Positions 1 through 5,841 of a DNA stretch of 5,841 bases are shown here, in pieces. The DNA lies in NCBI GenBank assembly GCA_030609865.1, contig JAUWSZ010000197.1, positions 1-5,841 on the forward strand. The letters are read 5' to 3'. The translations under genes were made by a program, and so were the position numbers. How positions within the stretch are numbered: position 1 is the first letter of the stretch; every line of letters starts with the position of its first letter. This DNA is from a bacterium. GTDB lineage: Bacteria; Desulfobacterota; DSWW01. Below the pieces are notes generated by a model. That model worked only from the letters and a program-made list of their open reading frames with translations, ran no database searches and was not told the origin of the DNA.

Positions 1-37
1 ATAGGGTCCCACATCCCTGAGCGATTTCAGTCATCAT
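1..37 (-). CDS. Possible start of the next minus-strand gene (truncated by window edge)
   Basis: Two adjacent ATG codons (37-35 and 34-32) open a frame reading MMTEIAQGCGTL that continues off the left edge. The sequence AGAAAGGT at 41-48 gives a moderate ribosome site, better spaced for the second ATG. The orientation agrees with the operon and with the upstream sigma-54-like promoter. Only 12 codons are visible, so neither the family nor the existence of the gene can be established. A sequence extended to the left would settle it. Confidence 0.25.
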   Translation of the reverse strand, partial: MMTEIAQGCGTL

Positions 38-181
38 TCGACCTTTCTGTGTGATCACGGTTGGGAATTGCCCCCATCTCAACGAACAGAAACCATCGTG
101 CGGGGCCCTGGATACGCACGGTGGGCAACCATTTCTCCCGAACCGGGAAAGCCTCGGCGAAGTCGTGCCCTTGTGAACGGT

Positions 182-201
182 CGGTACCGGAGCCGGATCC
201 G
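182..201. repeat. Imperfect GC-rich inverted repeat in the predicted leader
   Basis: The sequence combines two 8-bp palindromes (CGGTACCG and CGGATCCG) around CCGGAGCCGG. It can fold as a short stem with a two-base internal mismatch and a tetraloop. It would lie about 10-30 nt into a transcript started at the sigma-54-like promoter. No T-run follows on the minus strand, so it is not called a terminator. The stem is short and may be incidental to GC-rich sequence. Confidence 0.2.
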
Positions 202-221
202 AGATAACAGCCTTAGATGAC

Positions 222-237
222 AGCAAAGAAGATGCCA
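222..237 (-). promoter_or_regulatory. Candidate sigma-54 (RpoN) -24/-12 promoter
   Basis: The minus strand reads TGGCAT, five bases (CTTCT), then TTGCT. This matches the core of the RpoN consensus TGGCAC-N5-TTGCW at every position except the sixth. The essential GG and GC are separated by exactly 10 bases. Transcription would start near 210-211 and run leftward, giving a leader of about 170 nt before the candidate start at 37. It lies in intergenic DNA in the correct orientation for a downstream gene. RpoN promoters need an enhancer-binding activator, and none is encoded in the window. Confidence 0.5.
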
Positions 238-257
238 CACGGAATCCAGGCGCCCGC

Positions 258-278
258 AGTCGAAATCAATAGTCGAAA
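258..278. repeat. 8-bp direct repeat upstream of the sigma-54-like promoter
   Basis: AGTCGAAA occurs at 258-265 and again at 271-278, a 13-bp period, which reads TTTCGACT twice on the minus strand. It begins 21 bp upstream of the -24 element. The spacing is not a whole number of helical turns, so it may be chance or a tandem-monomer site. The AATCAA between the copies resembles half of an IHF site, but the TTR part is missing. Confidence 0.25.
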
Positions 279-344
279 AGGAGAAGTATGCTCGGGTGGA
301 TCCGGGGACCGGGCACAAACGAAAGGGGAGTGCTGTCAGTTTTT

Positions 345-359
345 TTTACATGTTGTAAA
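345..359. repeat. AT-rich dyad, possible operator or activator site
   Basis: TTTACA and TGTAAA flank a 3-bp centre, forming a perfect inverted repeat with 6-bp arms in otherwise GC-rich DNA. It starts 15 bp after the hybrid kinase stop. On the minus strand the hairpin is followed by A residues rather than T, so it is not an intrinsic terminator in the operon's direction. It lies about 135-150 bp upstream of the predicted sigma-54 start, a typical distance for an enhancer-binding site. Its role is inferred. Confidence 0.35.
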
Positions 360-374
360 GTCAAACGGCCGGAT

Positions 375-1889
375 TCAGGGAATCTCGTCCGGGAAAGGAA
401 GTGAATGCTTGGAGGGTAGCCATACGGTGAAGACGGAGCCCTTGCCGAGTTCGCTTTCGACCTCGATGCGCCCGTGATAGAAGTCGACGATGGACTTCAC
501 GATACTCAGCCCCAGGCCCGTCCCGACGACGTGTCTGGCTTCCGTGCTTTTTTCCCGAAAGAATTCCGTAAACAGGCGCTTCTGTCCCTCTTCACTGATG
601 CCGATCCCCGTATCGGCGAATCGGAGCTTCACAAAAGGCCCTTCCTCTTCCACAGCGATTTCGACTCGACCCATCGATTTGTTGTACTTGACGGCGTTGC
701 TCACGAGGTTGTTGAAGAGTCGGATCAACTCTTCACGATCCGCCTCGATGGGAGGCAGTTCCTCAGCAAACCTCCTCTCGATGCAGATGCCGTTCTGCTC
801 GGCCAGGGGCTGCATCAAGCCGACCACCTCCTCCAGGATGGCGTCGATCCGCTGGGCCGCGATCTCTCGCCTCACCGTGCCGGCCTCCATACGTGACATC
901 TCAAGCAAATCTCCGACGAGATCCACCAAGGCACGGATGCGTTTCCTCGAGCGCTCGAGGATTTCCTGCTGCTTGTCAGGATCCTGCGCGTATCCTTCCT
1001 GGAGTACGGACAGAAAACCGTCTACAGCGGCCAAAGGGGCGCGGAGTTCGTGGGCGACCATGTTGACGAACTGTGCCTTCACCTGCTCGACCTGTTTGAG
1101 TGCGGTGATGTCCCTGAGGACCGTCACCGTGCCCAAGAGGCGGCGGGACCCGGGTTCGACAACCGGCGCCACGTTCGCGATGACCCATTCCTGAGCAGCC
1201 GATGGCTCAAGTTGGAGTTCGTTTGACTGCCGCGTTTGCGTTTTCGAGGCCTCCTCGATCATGTCGACCAGTTCTTTGCATTCGAGAACGTTACGAAGGA
1301 GAAGCGGTTCCGGGCTGCACGGCACAGGATCGAGCAATTTGAGAGCAGCCGGATTGTGCAGAACGAGGAGTTGCTCTGCATTGCACACGAGCACTCCGTC
1401 TGTCATGCAGTCGACGACGGTGCGGAGCCGGGTCTTCTCCGTTGCGAGTTCGAGCATGCGCTGTCTGCGTTCGGCTTCAAGGCGATTCCTCTGTCGAATC
1501 AGGGTCACCCGCTCCAAGGCCCTGTTCACGATCCTCAGGAGATCATCCGGGGCGAAGGGCTTGGCGATGAAATCGTAAGCCCCGCGTTTGGTCGCCTCCA
1601 CGGCAGCCTCGAGCGTTGCGTAAGCGGTAATCACGACGAAAACGGTTTCCGGTGCCACCTCGCGGGCCCGTTGAATGAAATCAAAGCCGCTGATGCCGGG
1701 CATTCGCAGGTCGACCAATGCCAAATCAATCTCCGGGTTTTGTCCGAGGATTCGCAACCCCTGTTCTCCCTCCTCGGCCATCAGCACCTGATATCCCTCG
1801 GACCGCAGGACACGATCGCAACCCCTGCGGATACCCGCCTCATCGTCCACGACGAGAATCTTCTGGCCATCGGCTCGCGGGATCGTCAT
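375..1889 (-). CDS. Soluble hybrid kinase: REC-PAS-HisKA-ATPase
   Basis: A 504-residue cytoplasmic protein with no membrane helix. The N-terminal receiver (8-125) has D15-D16, phosphoacceptor D60 in LALVDLRMPG, T88 and K110 in FIAKPF. A charged helix at about 126-156 leads to a PAS domain at about 157-263 (DCMTDGVLVCNAEQ, ending VTVLRDIT). The HisKA domain has the box VAHELRAP with His280. The ATPase domain has an N-box (NNLVSNAVKY, 393-402), G1 (DTGIGI, 426-431), F-box (FTEFFRE) and G2 (GTGLGLSI, 456-463). A receiver in front of a kinase usually means another kinase controls this one. The +4 residue after His280 is Ala rather than the Thr/Asn needed for phosphatase activity in HisKA proteins. 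I chose the ATG at 1889 because the receiver begins immediately after it, an AGGGAGG ribosome site lies 7 nt upstream, and its ATGA overlaps the stop of the preceding kinase. The open frame to 1985 is an overlap artefact. It is the last gene of the visible operon. Confidence 0.94.
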   Translation of the reverse strand: MTIPRADGQKILVVDDEAGIRRGCDRVLRSEGYQVLMAEEGEQGLRILGQNPEIDLALVDLRMPGISGFDFIQRAREVAPETVFVVITAYATLEAAVEATKRGAYDFIAKPFAPDDLLRIVNRALERVTLIRQRNRLEAERRQRMLELATEKTRLRTVVDCMTDGVLVCNAEQLLVLHNPAALKLLDPVPCSPEPLLLRNVLECKELVDMIEEASKTQTRQSNELQLEPSAAQEWVIANVAPVVEPGSRRLLGTVTVLRDITALKQVEQVKAQFVNMVAHELRAPLAAVDGFLSVLQEGYAQDPDKQQEILERSRKRIRALVDLVGDLLEMSRMEAGTVRREIAAQRIDAILEEVVGLMQPLAEQNGICIERRFAEELPPIEADREELIRLFNNLVSNAVKYNKSMGRVEIAVEEEGPFVKLRFADTGIGISEEGQKRLFTEFFREKSTEARHVVGTGLGLSIVKSIVDFYHGRIEVESELGKGSVFTVWLPSKHSLPFPDEIP

Positions 1890-3895
1890 GCTCCCCCCTC
1901 CCTGTCCAGGGCCTTTGGATTGTGCCCTCCTTGGCCCGGGAGCAAGGCATCCGGCACGGGCAGGGTGAATACGAAATCGATCCAAGCGCCGGGTGCACTC
2001 ACGGCGTGGATGTCGCCGCCGTGACGTTGGACGATCTCACGGGCGATGAACAAGCCCAATCCGGTGCCCCGCTCTTTTCCCTTCGAGTCCTGGAGCCGGC
2101 AGAATTTTCCGAACAACTTGTCCTCTCGATCAGGAGGAACCCCGGGACCGTCGTTCCAGACATGAAGCTCGGCTGTCCCATCCCGGCGGGCACCCGTAAT
2201 TCGCACCAGCCCTCCTTCCCGACCATACTTGATCGCATTGTCGAGCAGATTGTCGTAGACAATCTGAAGAAGAGAGGGATCGGCCTGTACGAAAAGATCG
2301 TCGCTCATCTCCAATTCGATGCGCATCCCCTTGGCCTCGAGCCGTCCTCGGAAATTGCTCAGCAGTGGACGAACGACATCGTTTTCCGCGTGGAGGGGCC
2401 GCGCACGAACCTGCAATTCGCCTCGCTCGATGCGGGAGAGATTCAGGTAGTTCAGGATCATCTCTTCCGCCCTGTGAATCGCCTGTCCCACGTCATCGAG
2501 GGCCTCCTGCTGGTCTTCGGTGATCCGTCCTACGTATCCATCGCGGACGGCGAGAAGGTTGATCTTCATGGCTGCAATCTGGTTCTTGAGTTCGTGGTTG
2601 ATGAACTCCAGGGTCTCCAGGTAGTTCTGTACCCACTGTTGTAGTTCGGTTGCTGTTCGTTGCAGATCGTCACGGCTGTTGCGGATCTGCTCGTTTCGCT
2701 CTTTCAGGGCGGCTACCATCTGGTTGAAGGCGAGGGTAAGGTGGTTGATCTCGTCCTTGTCGGCCCGTGGCGGATGGGGCAGTTGATAGTCAAGGTTGCC
2801 GCGGGTCACCTCGGCCGCTGCGGCGGTAAGCCGGGTCAAGGGCCGCGTCAACCGTGCGGCAAGCCAGAAGGAAAGCAGAATGGCGCCGATAAAGGCGAGA
2901 GCTGCGACCAGGATGAACAGGCTCATCGCCTCATTTCGCATGTCATCGTATCGTTTCTTCAGGACGCCGACATACAGCATGCCCAGGATGTTATCTTCGA
3001 TGTCCATCAGTGGCTTGTACGCCGAGATATACCAACTGTCCACAACAAAGGCCGGTCCGGTCCAGGTTTTGCCCTCACCCAGCACCTGATCGTAGACTTC
3101 TTCGGACACCCTCGTTCCAACGGCACGCTCTCCGTCCGGTCCCACGACATTGGTCGTAATGCGCACATCGCCCTGAAATATCGTGACCGTGCCCAGGTTC
3201 TTCTTCTCGTACGTGGCGACCGTGAAGATGTTCTCCCTCACGAAGTCCACGAATTCGAAGTTGCGATTGAGTACGGTTCCCCCCCGAACGATGCCCACGA
3301 CGCCTCCGTCCTCGTCTGTCACGGGAGAGGCGACCTCGAGAATCATCACGTCCGTTAGACGGGTCGGTGCTCCAGGCTTGGCATGCGGGGTCGGCGAAAT
3401 CTGCACCTGCGTACCTTCGGCGAGCGCTTGGTCCTCTAGGCTTAGAGCCTCCAAGGGGAGGAGAGAGAAGCCGGCCGCGGGCGCCGCTGTTCCGAGCACG
3501 CGGGTGATCACAGGGCTGTCCTTCACCCGAACCCCCCGGGCGTTGCCCCGCGCCGTGGCCTGGATCACCCCCTGGTCATCGAGAACGTGGAGAAAATCAT
3601 AGCCGCACTTCCTTCGGAGTTCTTCGAGAATGCCTTTTCTGCCGTCATCCGGCGAGGACAGCCACTCGACCGCGTCCCCCCCCTCAGCCATGACCAGACA
3701 GGCCTTCAGGGCTTCTTCGAGACGGCGCTCCAGCATGGCGTCCGCGGTCTTCAGGGCCAGTGCGACACGCCTCTGGGCCTCGCCGATGACCATCCGGTTG
3801 ACCAGAAAGCTCCCTGTCACGATGGTGAGCAGGCCCAATAAGGTGGCGATACCAAGCAGGGCAATGTGCAGCCTCGTGCGCAGTGGTAAGTCCAT
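1886..3895 (-). CDS. Membrane sensor histidine kinase: large Cache sensor, HAMP, atypical H-box, ATPase
   Basis: A 669-residue sensor kinase of the inner membrane. Helix 1 lies at about 9-35. A periplasmic region at about 36-322 resembles the Cache 3/Cache 2 fusion type (FLHVLDDQGVIQATARG, VGIVRGGTVLN, GTVTIFQGDVRITT, WYISAYKPL, GMLYVGV), a family that usually binds small organic ligands. Helix 2 lies at about 324-347 and HAMP at about 348-400. A helical linker leads to the histidine box FINHELKNQ with His434. The ATPase domain has an N-box (DNLLDNAIKYG, 548-558), G1 (NDGPGVP), F-box (LFGKF) and G2 (GTGLGL, 610-615). The H-box has Gln where most HisKA proteins have Pro. The ATG at 3895 starts 42 nt after the receiver stop. 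The nearest Shine-Dalgarno match, GGAGG at 3910-3914, is 14 nt away, which is long, but no better in-frame start exists. The 3' end overlaps the hybrid kinase start by 4 bp. It is a real kinase by motif content; its ligand and receiver partner are inferred only. Confidence 0.94.
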   Translation of the reverse strand: MDLPLRTRLHIALLGIATLLGLLTIVTGSFLVNRMVIGEAQRRVALALKTADAMLERRLEEALKACLVMAEGGDAVEWLSSPDDGRKGILEELRRKCGYDFLHVLDDQGVIQATARGNARGVRVKDSPVITRVLGTAAPAAGFSLLPLEALSLEDQALAEGTQVQISPTPHAKPGAPTRLTDVMILEVASPVTDEDGGVVGIVRGGTVLNRNFEFVDFVRENIFTVATYEKKNLGTVTIFQGDVRITTNVVGPDGERAVGTRVSEEVYDQVLGEGKTWTGPAFVVDSWYISAYKPLMDIEDNILGMLYVGVLKKRYDDMRNEAMSLFILVAALAFIGAILLSFWLAARLTRPLTRLTAAAAEVTRGNLDYQLPHPPRADKDEINHLTLAFNQMVAALKERNEQIRNSRDDLQRTATELQQWVQNYLETLEFINHELKNQIAAMKINLLAVRDGYVGRITEDQQEALDDVGQAIHRAEEMILNYLNLSRIERGELQVRARPLHAENDVVRPLLSNFRGRLEAKGMRIELEMSDDLFVQADPSLLQIVYDNLLDNAIKYGREGGLVRITGARRDGTAELHVWNDGPGVPPDREDKLFGKFCRLQDSKGKERGTGLGLFIAREIVQRHGGDIHAVSAPGAWIDFVFTLPVPDALLPGQGGHNPKALDREGGA
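1897..1903 (-). promoter_or_regulatory. Ribosome binding site of the hybrid kinase gene
   Basis: The minus strand reads AGGGAGG, 7 nt before the ATG at 1889, within a longer purine run (1891-1903). It is encoded by the last codons (DREGGA) of the preceding kinase. Together with the ATGA overlap it fixes the start and points to coupled translation. Confidence 0.75.
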
Positions 3896-3937
3896 CGGGT
3901 CGAGTGAGACCTCCGAGAAGTTCGGGCTGATGTGTGA

Positions 3938-4414
3938 TCACGCCTTTTTCTTCTTGTCTTTCTTTCTGCCGAACAGGGTGAAAGCGGCCGAGGGAGACTC
4001 GACCACCTTTTGGATTTTCTCCTGCATATTCCTTTGCTCCTCCCGGTCCTTTTTCTTCCAGGCGCCTTCGATCTTCTCAACCAGCTCATCGATCTCGCAG
4101 GGTTTTGTCAGATAGTCGTACGCACCGAGTTTCAGTGCATCCAGGGCCGTGTCGACGGAGCCGTGGCCGGTCAGAATCAGGGTTTCCACAAACAAACCCA
4201 GTTTCTTGACCTCTTTCAAGGTCGTGATGCCGTCCATGCCCGGCATTTTCAGATCCAGCACCACCACATCGAAAGAAGCCTCCTCTAAGGCCCGTATTGC
4301 GCTTTCTCCGTTGTTTACAGCGGTAACACGGTATCCCCTGCTCACGAGGAGTTTCGACATGTTCTTCGTGAAGACCTCTTCGTCATCCACCAACAGTATG
4401 GACGATCCTTTCAT
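3938..4414 (-). CDS. Stand-alone receiver-domain response regulator with lysine-rich tail
   Basis: A 158-residue response regulator consisting of one receiver domain (residues 3-120) plus a tail. Seen in the sequence: the acidic pair D10-D11, phosphoacceptor D54 in VVLDLKMPGMDG, switch T82 in ILTGHG, and K104 in YLTKP, so all conserved phosphorylation residues are present. There is no DNA-binding, AAA+ or enzymatic output domain. Residues 119-138 look like a charged helix, followed by SPSAAFTLFG and a basic end, KKDKKKKA. Proteins built this way normally act by protein contact or as phosphorelay intermediates (CheY/Spo0F/DivK style). I chose the ATG at 4414 because it precedes the first receiver strand and has an AGGAGGA ribosome site 7 nt upstream. 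The frame stays open to 4699, but that stretch is a shadow of the kinase gene. The start overlaps the kinase end by 32 bp, suggesting translational coupling and a kinase-regulator pair. The downstream target is not visible. Confidence 0.95.
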   Translation of the reverse strand: MKGSSILLVDDEEVFTKNMSKLLVSRGYRVTAVNNGESAIRALEEASFDVVVLDLKMPGMDGITTLKEVKKLGLFVETLILTGHGSVDTALDALKLGAYDYLTKPCEIDELVEKIEGAWKKKDREEQRNMQEKIQKVVESPSAAFTLFGRKKDKKKKA

Positions 4415-5841
4415 GGTTTGTTCCTCCTGTGTCGTTTTCGTGTTCTTCCAATCCTCCCTCCAAGCCTGAAGGCGGCTTGAAGGGAAGAAAAACCGTGAAG
4501 GTGGTTCCTGTGCCTGGCTCACTCTCGACAGCAATGTTTCCCCCGAGCCTGCGTACGATGCCATAACAGATGGAGAGCCCCAATCCGGTTCCTTTGCCCA
4601 CGGGCTTGGTCGTAAAAAACGGGTCGAAGATCTTGTCCAGATGCTCGGGCCGAATTCCCCCACCCGTATCCGCGATGACAACCTCCACCCCCAACCCATT
4701 GACGTGCGATCTCGTATGAATCCGAATCATGCCGTACGGCTTGCCTTCGTGGGCGTCGATTGCATTGGTGATCAAGTTCAAGAGGACTTGCTGAAGCTGG
4801 GAAGGGTCGGAATGGATGGAAGGCAGATTCTCCTGCATTTCGGTGAGAAACCGGATCCCGCTTGTCTTGGCCTCCCTCTCCATGAGTTCGACAATCTCCT
4901 TCAGGAACGAATTGAGAAGGACCGGCTCCAGGGTGGATTTCGTGCGTCGAGAGAACCGGAGCAGGTTGTGTGTCAGGCGTTTGCAGCGGTGCACCTGGGT
5001 ATCTATCTGGGACAGGGAATCGAGCAACTGCTCCTTGAACTCTCTGTCAATCGATGGGGTCTGTTCGACCAGATCCAGCAGGATCTGTCTCTCGGTCAGG
5101 AGAATGGCGAGGGGGTTGTTTATTTCGTGGGCCACGCCGGCGGAAAGCTCGCCCACAGAGGCCATCTTACCGGCCTGCAAGAGCTGCCGGTTCAGGTGAT
5201 CCGCTTCATGGTCTCGTTTCTTGATGACATTGACCATGTATCGGGTGGACAGAAGCGTCGCAAGCAGGAGAATCAACGCACTCAGGTGTATGAAGATGAG
5301 TGTAACGGTATTGGCGTGGTTCATTTCCTCGAAGGCTTCCGCGTAGTCTTGTCTTACCACAAGCACCCATCGAGGATCCTGAAGCCATGCCTGTGCAAGG
5401 ATCCGGCGCGGGAAACGGTGTTCGGCGTCTTGGTTGGCGGCCTTCAAGTCATGAACCTGAATCCCCGCATGGGCAGTCTTCACAGGGAAAGCCGCCTTCT
5501 CCATGATGTGTCCACGGAAACGGGGGCTGGTCTGAAAGATGCCTTGTTCGTTCAGGAGAAAAACCTCCCCTGTCCGACCGATCTTCACGTTCTCCACCAG
5601 TGAACGGAAGGCTTCGGTGTTGATGGTTGCCCTCAGGATCCATTTGTGCTTCCCCTCCGATCGTGAAACAGCGATGATGAAGTGGGGAACCTTGCGGAAG
5701 CCCATGAACATATCGCTGATATAGATCCCCTTGTCCATCACCCTCTTGAACCAGAAGGCCTGCGAATAGTTCTTGTCTATGAGATGGTATGGACCGACGT
5801 AGGCCAGATGCCCGCCGTTCTCGTCGATGACCCCTAAATCC
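4383..5841 (-). CDS. Cache-domain membrane sensor histidine kinase (5' end cut by window edge)
   Basis: A sensor kinase that would autophosphorylate on a histidine and pass phosphate to a response regulator. The reading frame is open to the right edge, so the N-terminus, including the first membrane helix, is missing; 485 residues are visible. Visible residues 1-170 are the membrane-distal part of a double-Cache ligand sensor ([33 protein letters not shown]). A membrane helix follows at about 177-200, then a short linker with no obvious HAMP. The HisKA helix carries the phosphoacceptor box HEINNP (His about 238). The ATPase domain has an N-box (NLITNAIDA), G1 (DTGGGI), F-box (FDPFF) and G2 (GKGTGLGLS), so it looks catalytically complete. 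About 30 residues follow the last ATPase strand (TVFLPF), because the stop lies inside the next gene. An in-frame GTG at 5741 is within the Cache domain and is not the true start. The 32-bp overlap makes the next receiver its likely partner. The ligand is unknown. Confidence 0.93.
   Translation of the reverse strand, partial: DLGVIDENGGHLAYVGPYHLIDKNYSQAFWFKRVMDKGIYISDMFMGFRKVPHFIIAVSRSEGKHKWILRATINTEAFRSLVENVKIGRTGEVFLLNEQGIFQTSPRFRGHIMEKAAFPVKTAHAGIQVHDLKAANQDAEHRFPRRILAQAWLQDPRWVLVVRQDYAEAFEEMNHANTVTLIFIHLSALILLLATLLSTRYMVNVIKKRDHEADHLNRQLLQAGKMASVGELSAGVAHEINNPLAILLTERQILLDLVEQTPSIDREFKEQLLDSLSQIDTQVHRCKRLTHNLLRFSRRTKSTLEPVLLNSFLKEIVELMEREAKTSGIRFLTEMQENLPSIHSDPSQLQQVLLNLITNAIDAHEGKPYGMIRIHTRSHVNGLGVEVVIADTGGGIRPEHLDKIFDPFFTTKPVGKGTGLGLSICYGIVRRLGGNIAVESEPGTGTTFTVFLPFKPPSGLEGGLEEHENDTGGTNHERIVHTVGG
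4422..4428 (-). promoter_or_regulatory. Ribosome binding site of the stand-alone receiver gene
   Basis: The minus strand reads AGGAGGA followed by 7 nt and then ATG at 4414. This is a near-perfect Shine-Dalgarno sequence lying inside the 3' coding part of the upstream kinase. It decides the start codon of the receiver gene over the longer open frame that continues upstream. Confidence 0.85.

Larger units (their letters stand above)
38..374. other. Intergenic region downstream of the kinase operon
   Basis: This 337-bp stretch holds no gene I can support. It contains a sigma-54-like promoter (222-237), an AT-rich dyad (345-359), an 8-bp direct repeat (258-278) and an imperfect GC-rich inverted repeat (182-201), each listed separately. 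No hairpin followed by a T-run is visible after the hybrid kinase stop, so no intrinsic terminator is called. On the minus strand an open frame (27-212) with fairly protein-like composition (AFPVREKWLP, RWFLFVEMGA) ends in the overlap ATGATGACTGA with the candidate start at 37. It lacks a good ATG: TTG at 128 has GGGAG 6 nt upstream, GTG lies at 119 and ATG at 77. The 79-318 minus-strand frame is rich in Arg and Cys and looks like an out-of-frame reading. Confidence 0.6.

Noticed and set aside
79..318. Minus-strand 79-codon frame in the intergenic region
   Set aside because: Its composition is Arg/Cys-rich and resembles an out-of-frame reading. It has no clear ribosome site and no recognisable domain.
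345..359. The dyad read as a rho-independent terminator of the operon
   Set aside because: In the operon's direction the stem is AT-rich and followed by A residues; the T-run lies on the wrong side for a terminator on either strand.
288..404. Plus-strand 38-codon frame starting MLGWIRG, with AAGGAG 4 nt upstream
   Set aside because: The ribosome site and the MLGW start are reminiscent of small membrane proteins. The rest is not hydrophobic, the frame runs 30 bp into the convergent hybrid kinase gene, and nothing recognisable follows.
1890..1985. Upstream extension of the hybrid kinase by 32 residues
   Set aside because: The extra sequence is a shadow of the overlapping kinase's 3' end. The ATG at 1889 has the ribosome site, the ATGA overlap and the correct distance to the first receiver strand.
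1236..2644. Two long plus-strand open frames (1236-2024 and 1718-2644) opposite the hybrid kinase and large kinase
   Set aside because: They are antisense to well-supported kinase domains, have no recognisable motifs, and overlap each other in different frames.
3434..3461. Two adjacent small inverted repeats (CTCTA/TAGAG and CCTCC/GGAGG)
   Set aside because: They lie inside the coding sequence of the large kinase's sensor domain, have only 5-bp stems, and are explained by the codons of a Leu/Glu-rich stretch.
48..3942. Exact 12-bp repeat TGTGTGATCACG at 48-59 and 3931-3942
   Set aside because: One exact 12-mer pair is about what chance predicts in a window this size. One copy spans the end of the receiver gene, and the flanks do not match.
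4641..5603. Long plus-strand open frame (320 codons) opposite the truncated kinase
   Set aside because: It is fully antisense to a kinase with clear Cache, HisKA and ATPase motifs. Its translation shows no recognisable domain, and the opposite frame of GC-rich coding DNA often stays open.

Overview
The window is almost entirely a minus-strand cluster of two-component signalling genes. It reads from the right edge (5841) to position 375, followed by about 340 bp without a convincing gene at the left end. In transcription order it holds: (1) a membrane histidine kinase cut off by the right edge, with an extracytoplasmic Cache sensor, one visible membrane helix, HisKA and ATPase domains; (2) a stand-alone receiver protein with a lysine-rich tail; (3) a 669-residue membrane histidine kinase with a large periplasmic Cache-type sensor, HAMP, a histidine-box domain and an ATPase domain; (4) a soluble REC-PAS-HisKA-ATPase hybrid kinase. 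Genes 1 and 2 overlap by 32 bp, genes 2 and 3 are 42 bp apart, and genes 3 and 4 overlap in an ATGA. They are therefore very probably one operon, whose promoter lies outside the window.

The organism is probably a GC-rich Gram-negative bacterium. Cache-HisKA kinases with an HEINNP box, stand-alone receivers and REC-PAS-HK proteins in one operon are a style I associate with Desulfobacterota (former Deltaproteobacteria) and related anaerobes. This is inference: no rRNA or taxonomic marker is present.

How the parts could work together (inference): two membrane kinases with different Cache sensors would read small extracellular ligands. Two receivers are available, the stand-alone protein and the N-terminal REC of the hybrid kinase. 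The hybrid kinase could thus be switched by phosphorylation from an upstream kinase and then phosphorylate a further partner. None of the four proteins carries a DNA-binding, AAA+, GGDEF/EAL or other recognisable output domain, so the final output must be elsewhere. The three kinases have different histidine boxes: HEINNP, HELKNQ and HELRAP.

The left-end intergenic region (38-374) contains a good match to a sigma-54 -24/-12 promoter on the minus strand (222-237). Upstream of it are an AT-rich dyad (345-359), at a distance suited to an enhancer site, and an 8-bp direct repeat (258-278). A candidate start codon at position 37 would open a gene that runs off the left edge. This suggests a sigma-54-controlled transcript directly downstream of the signalling operon, whose product cannot be seen here.
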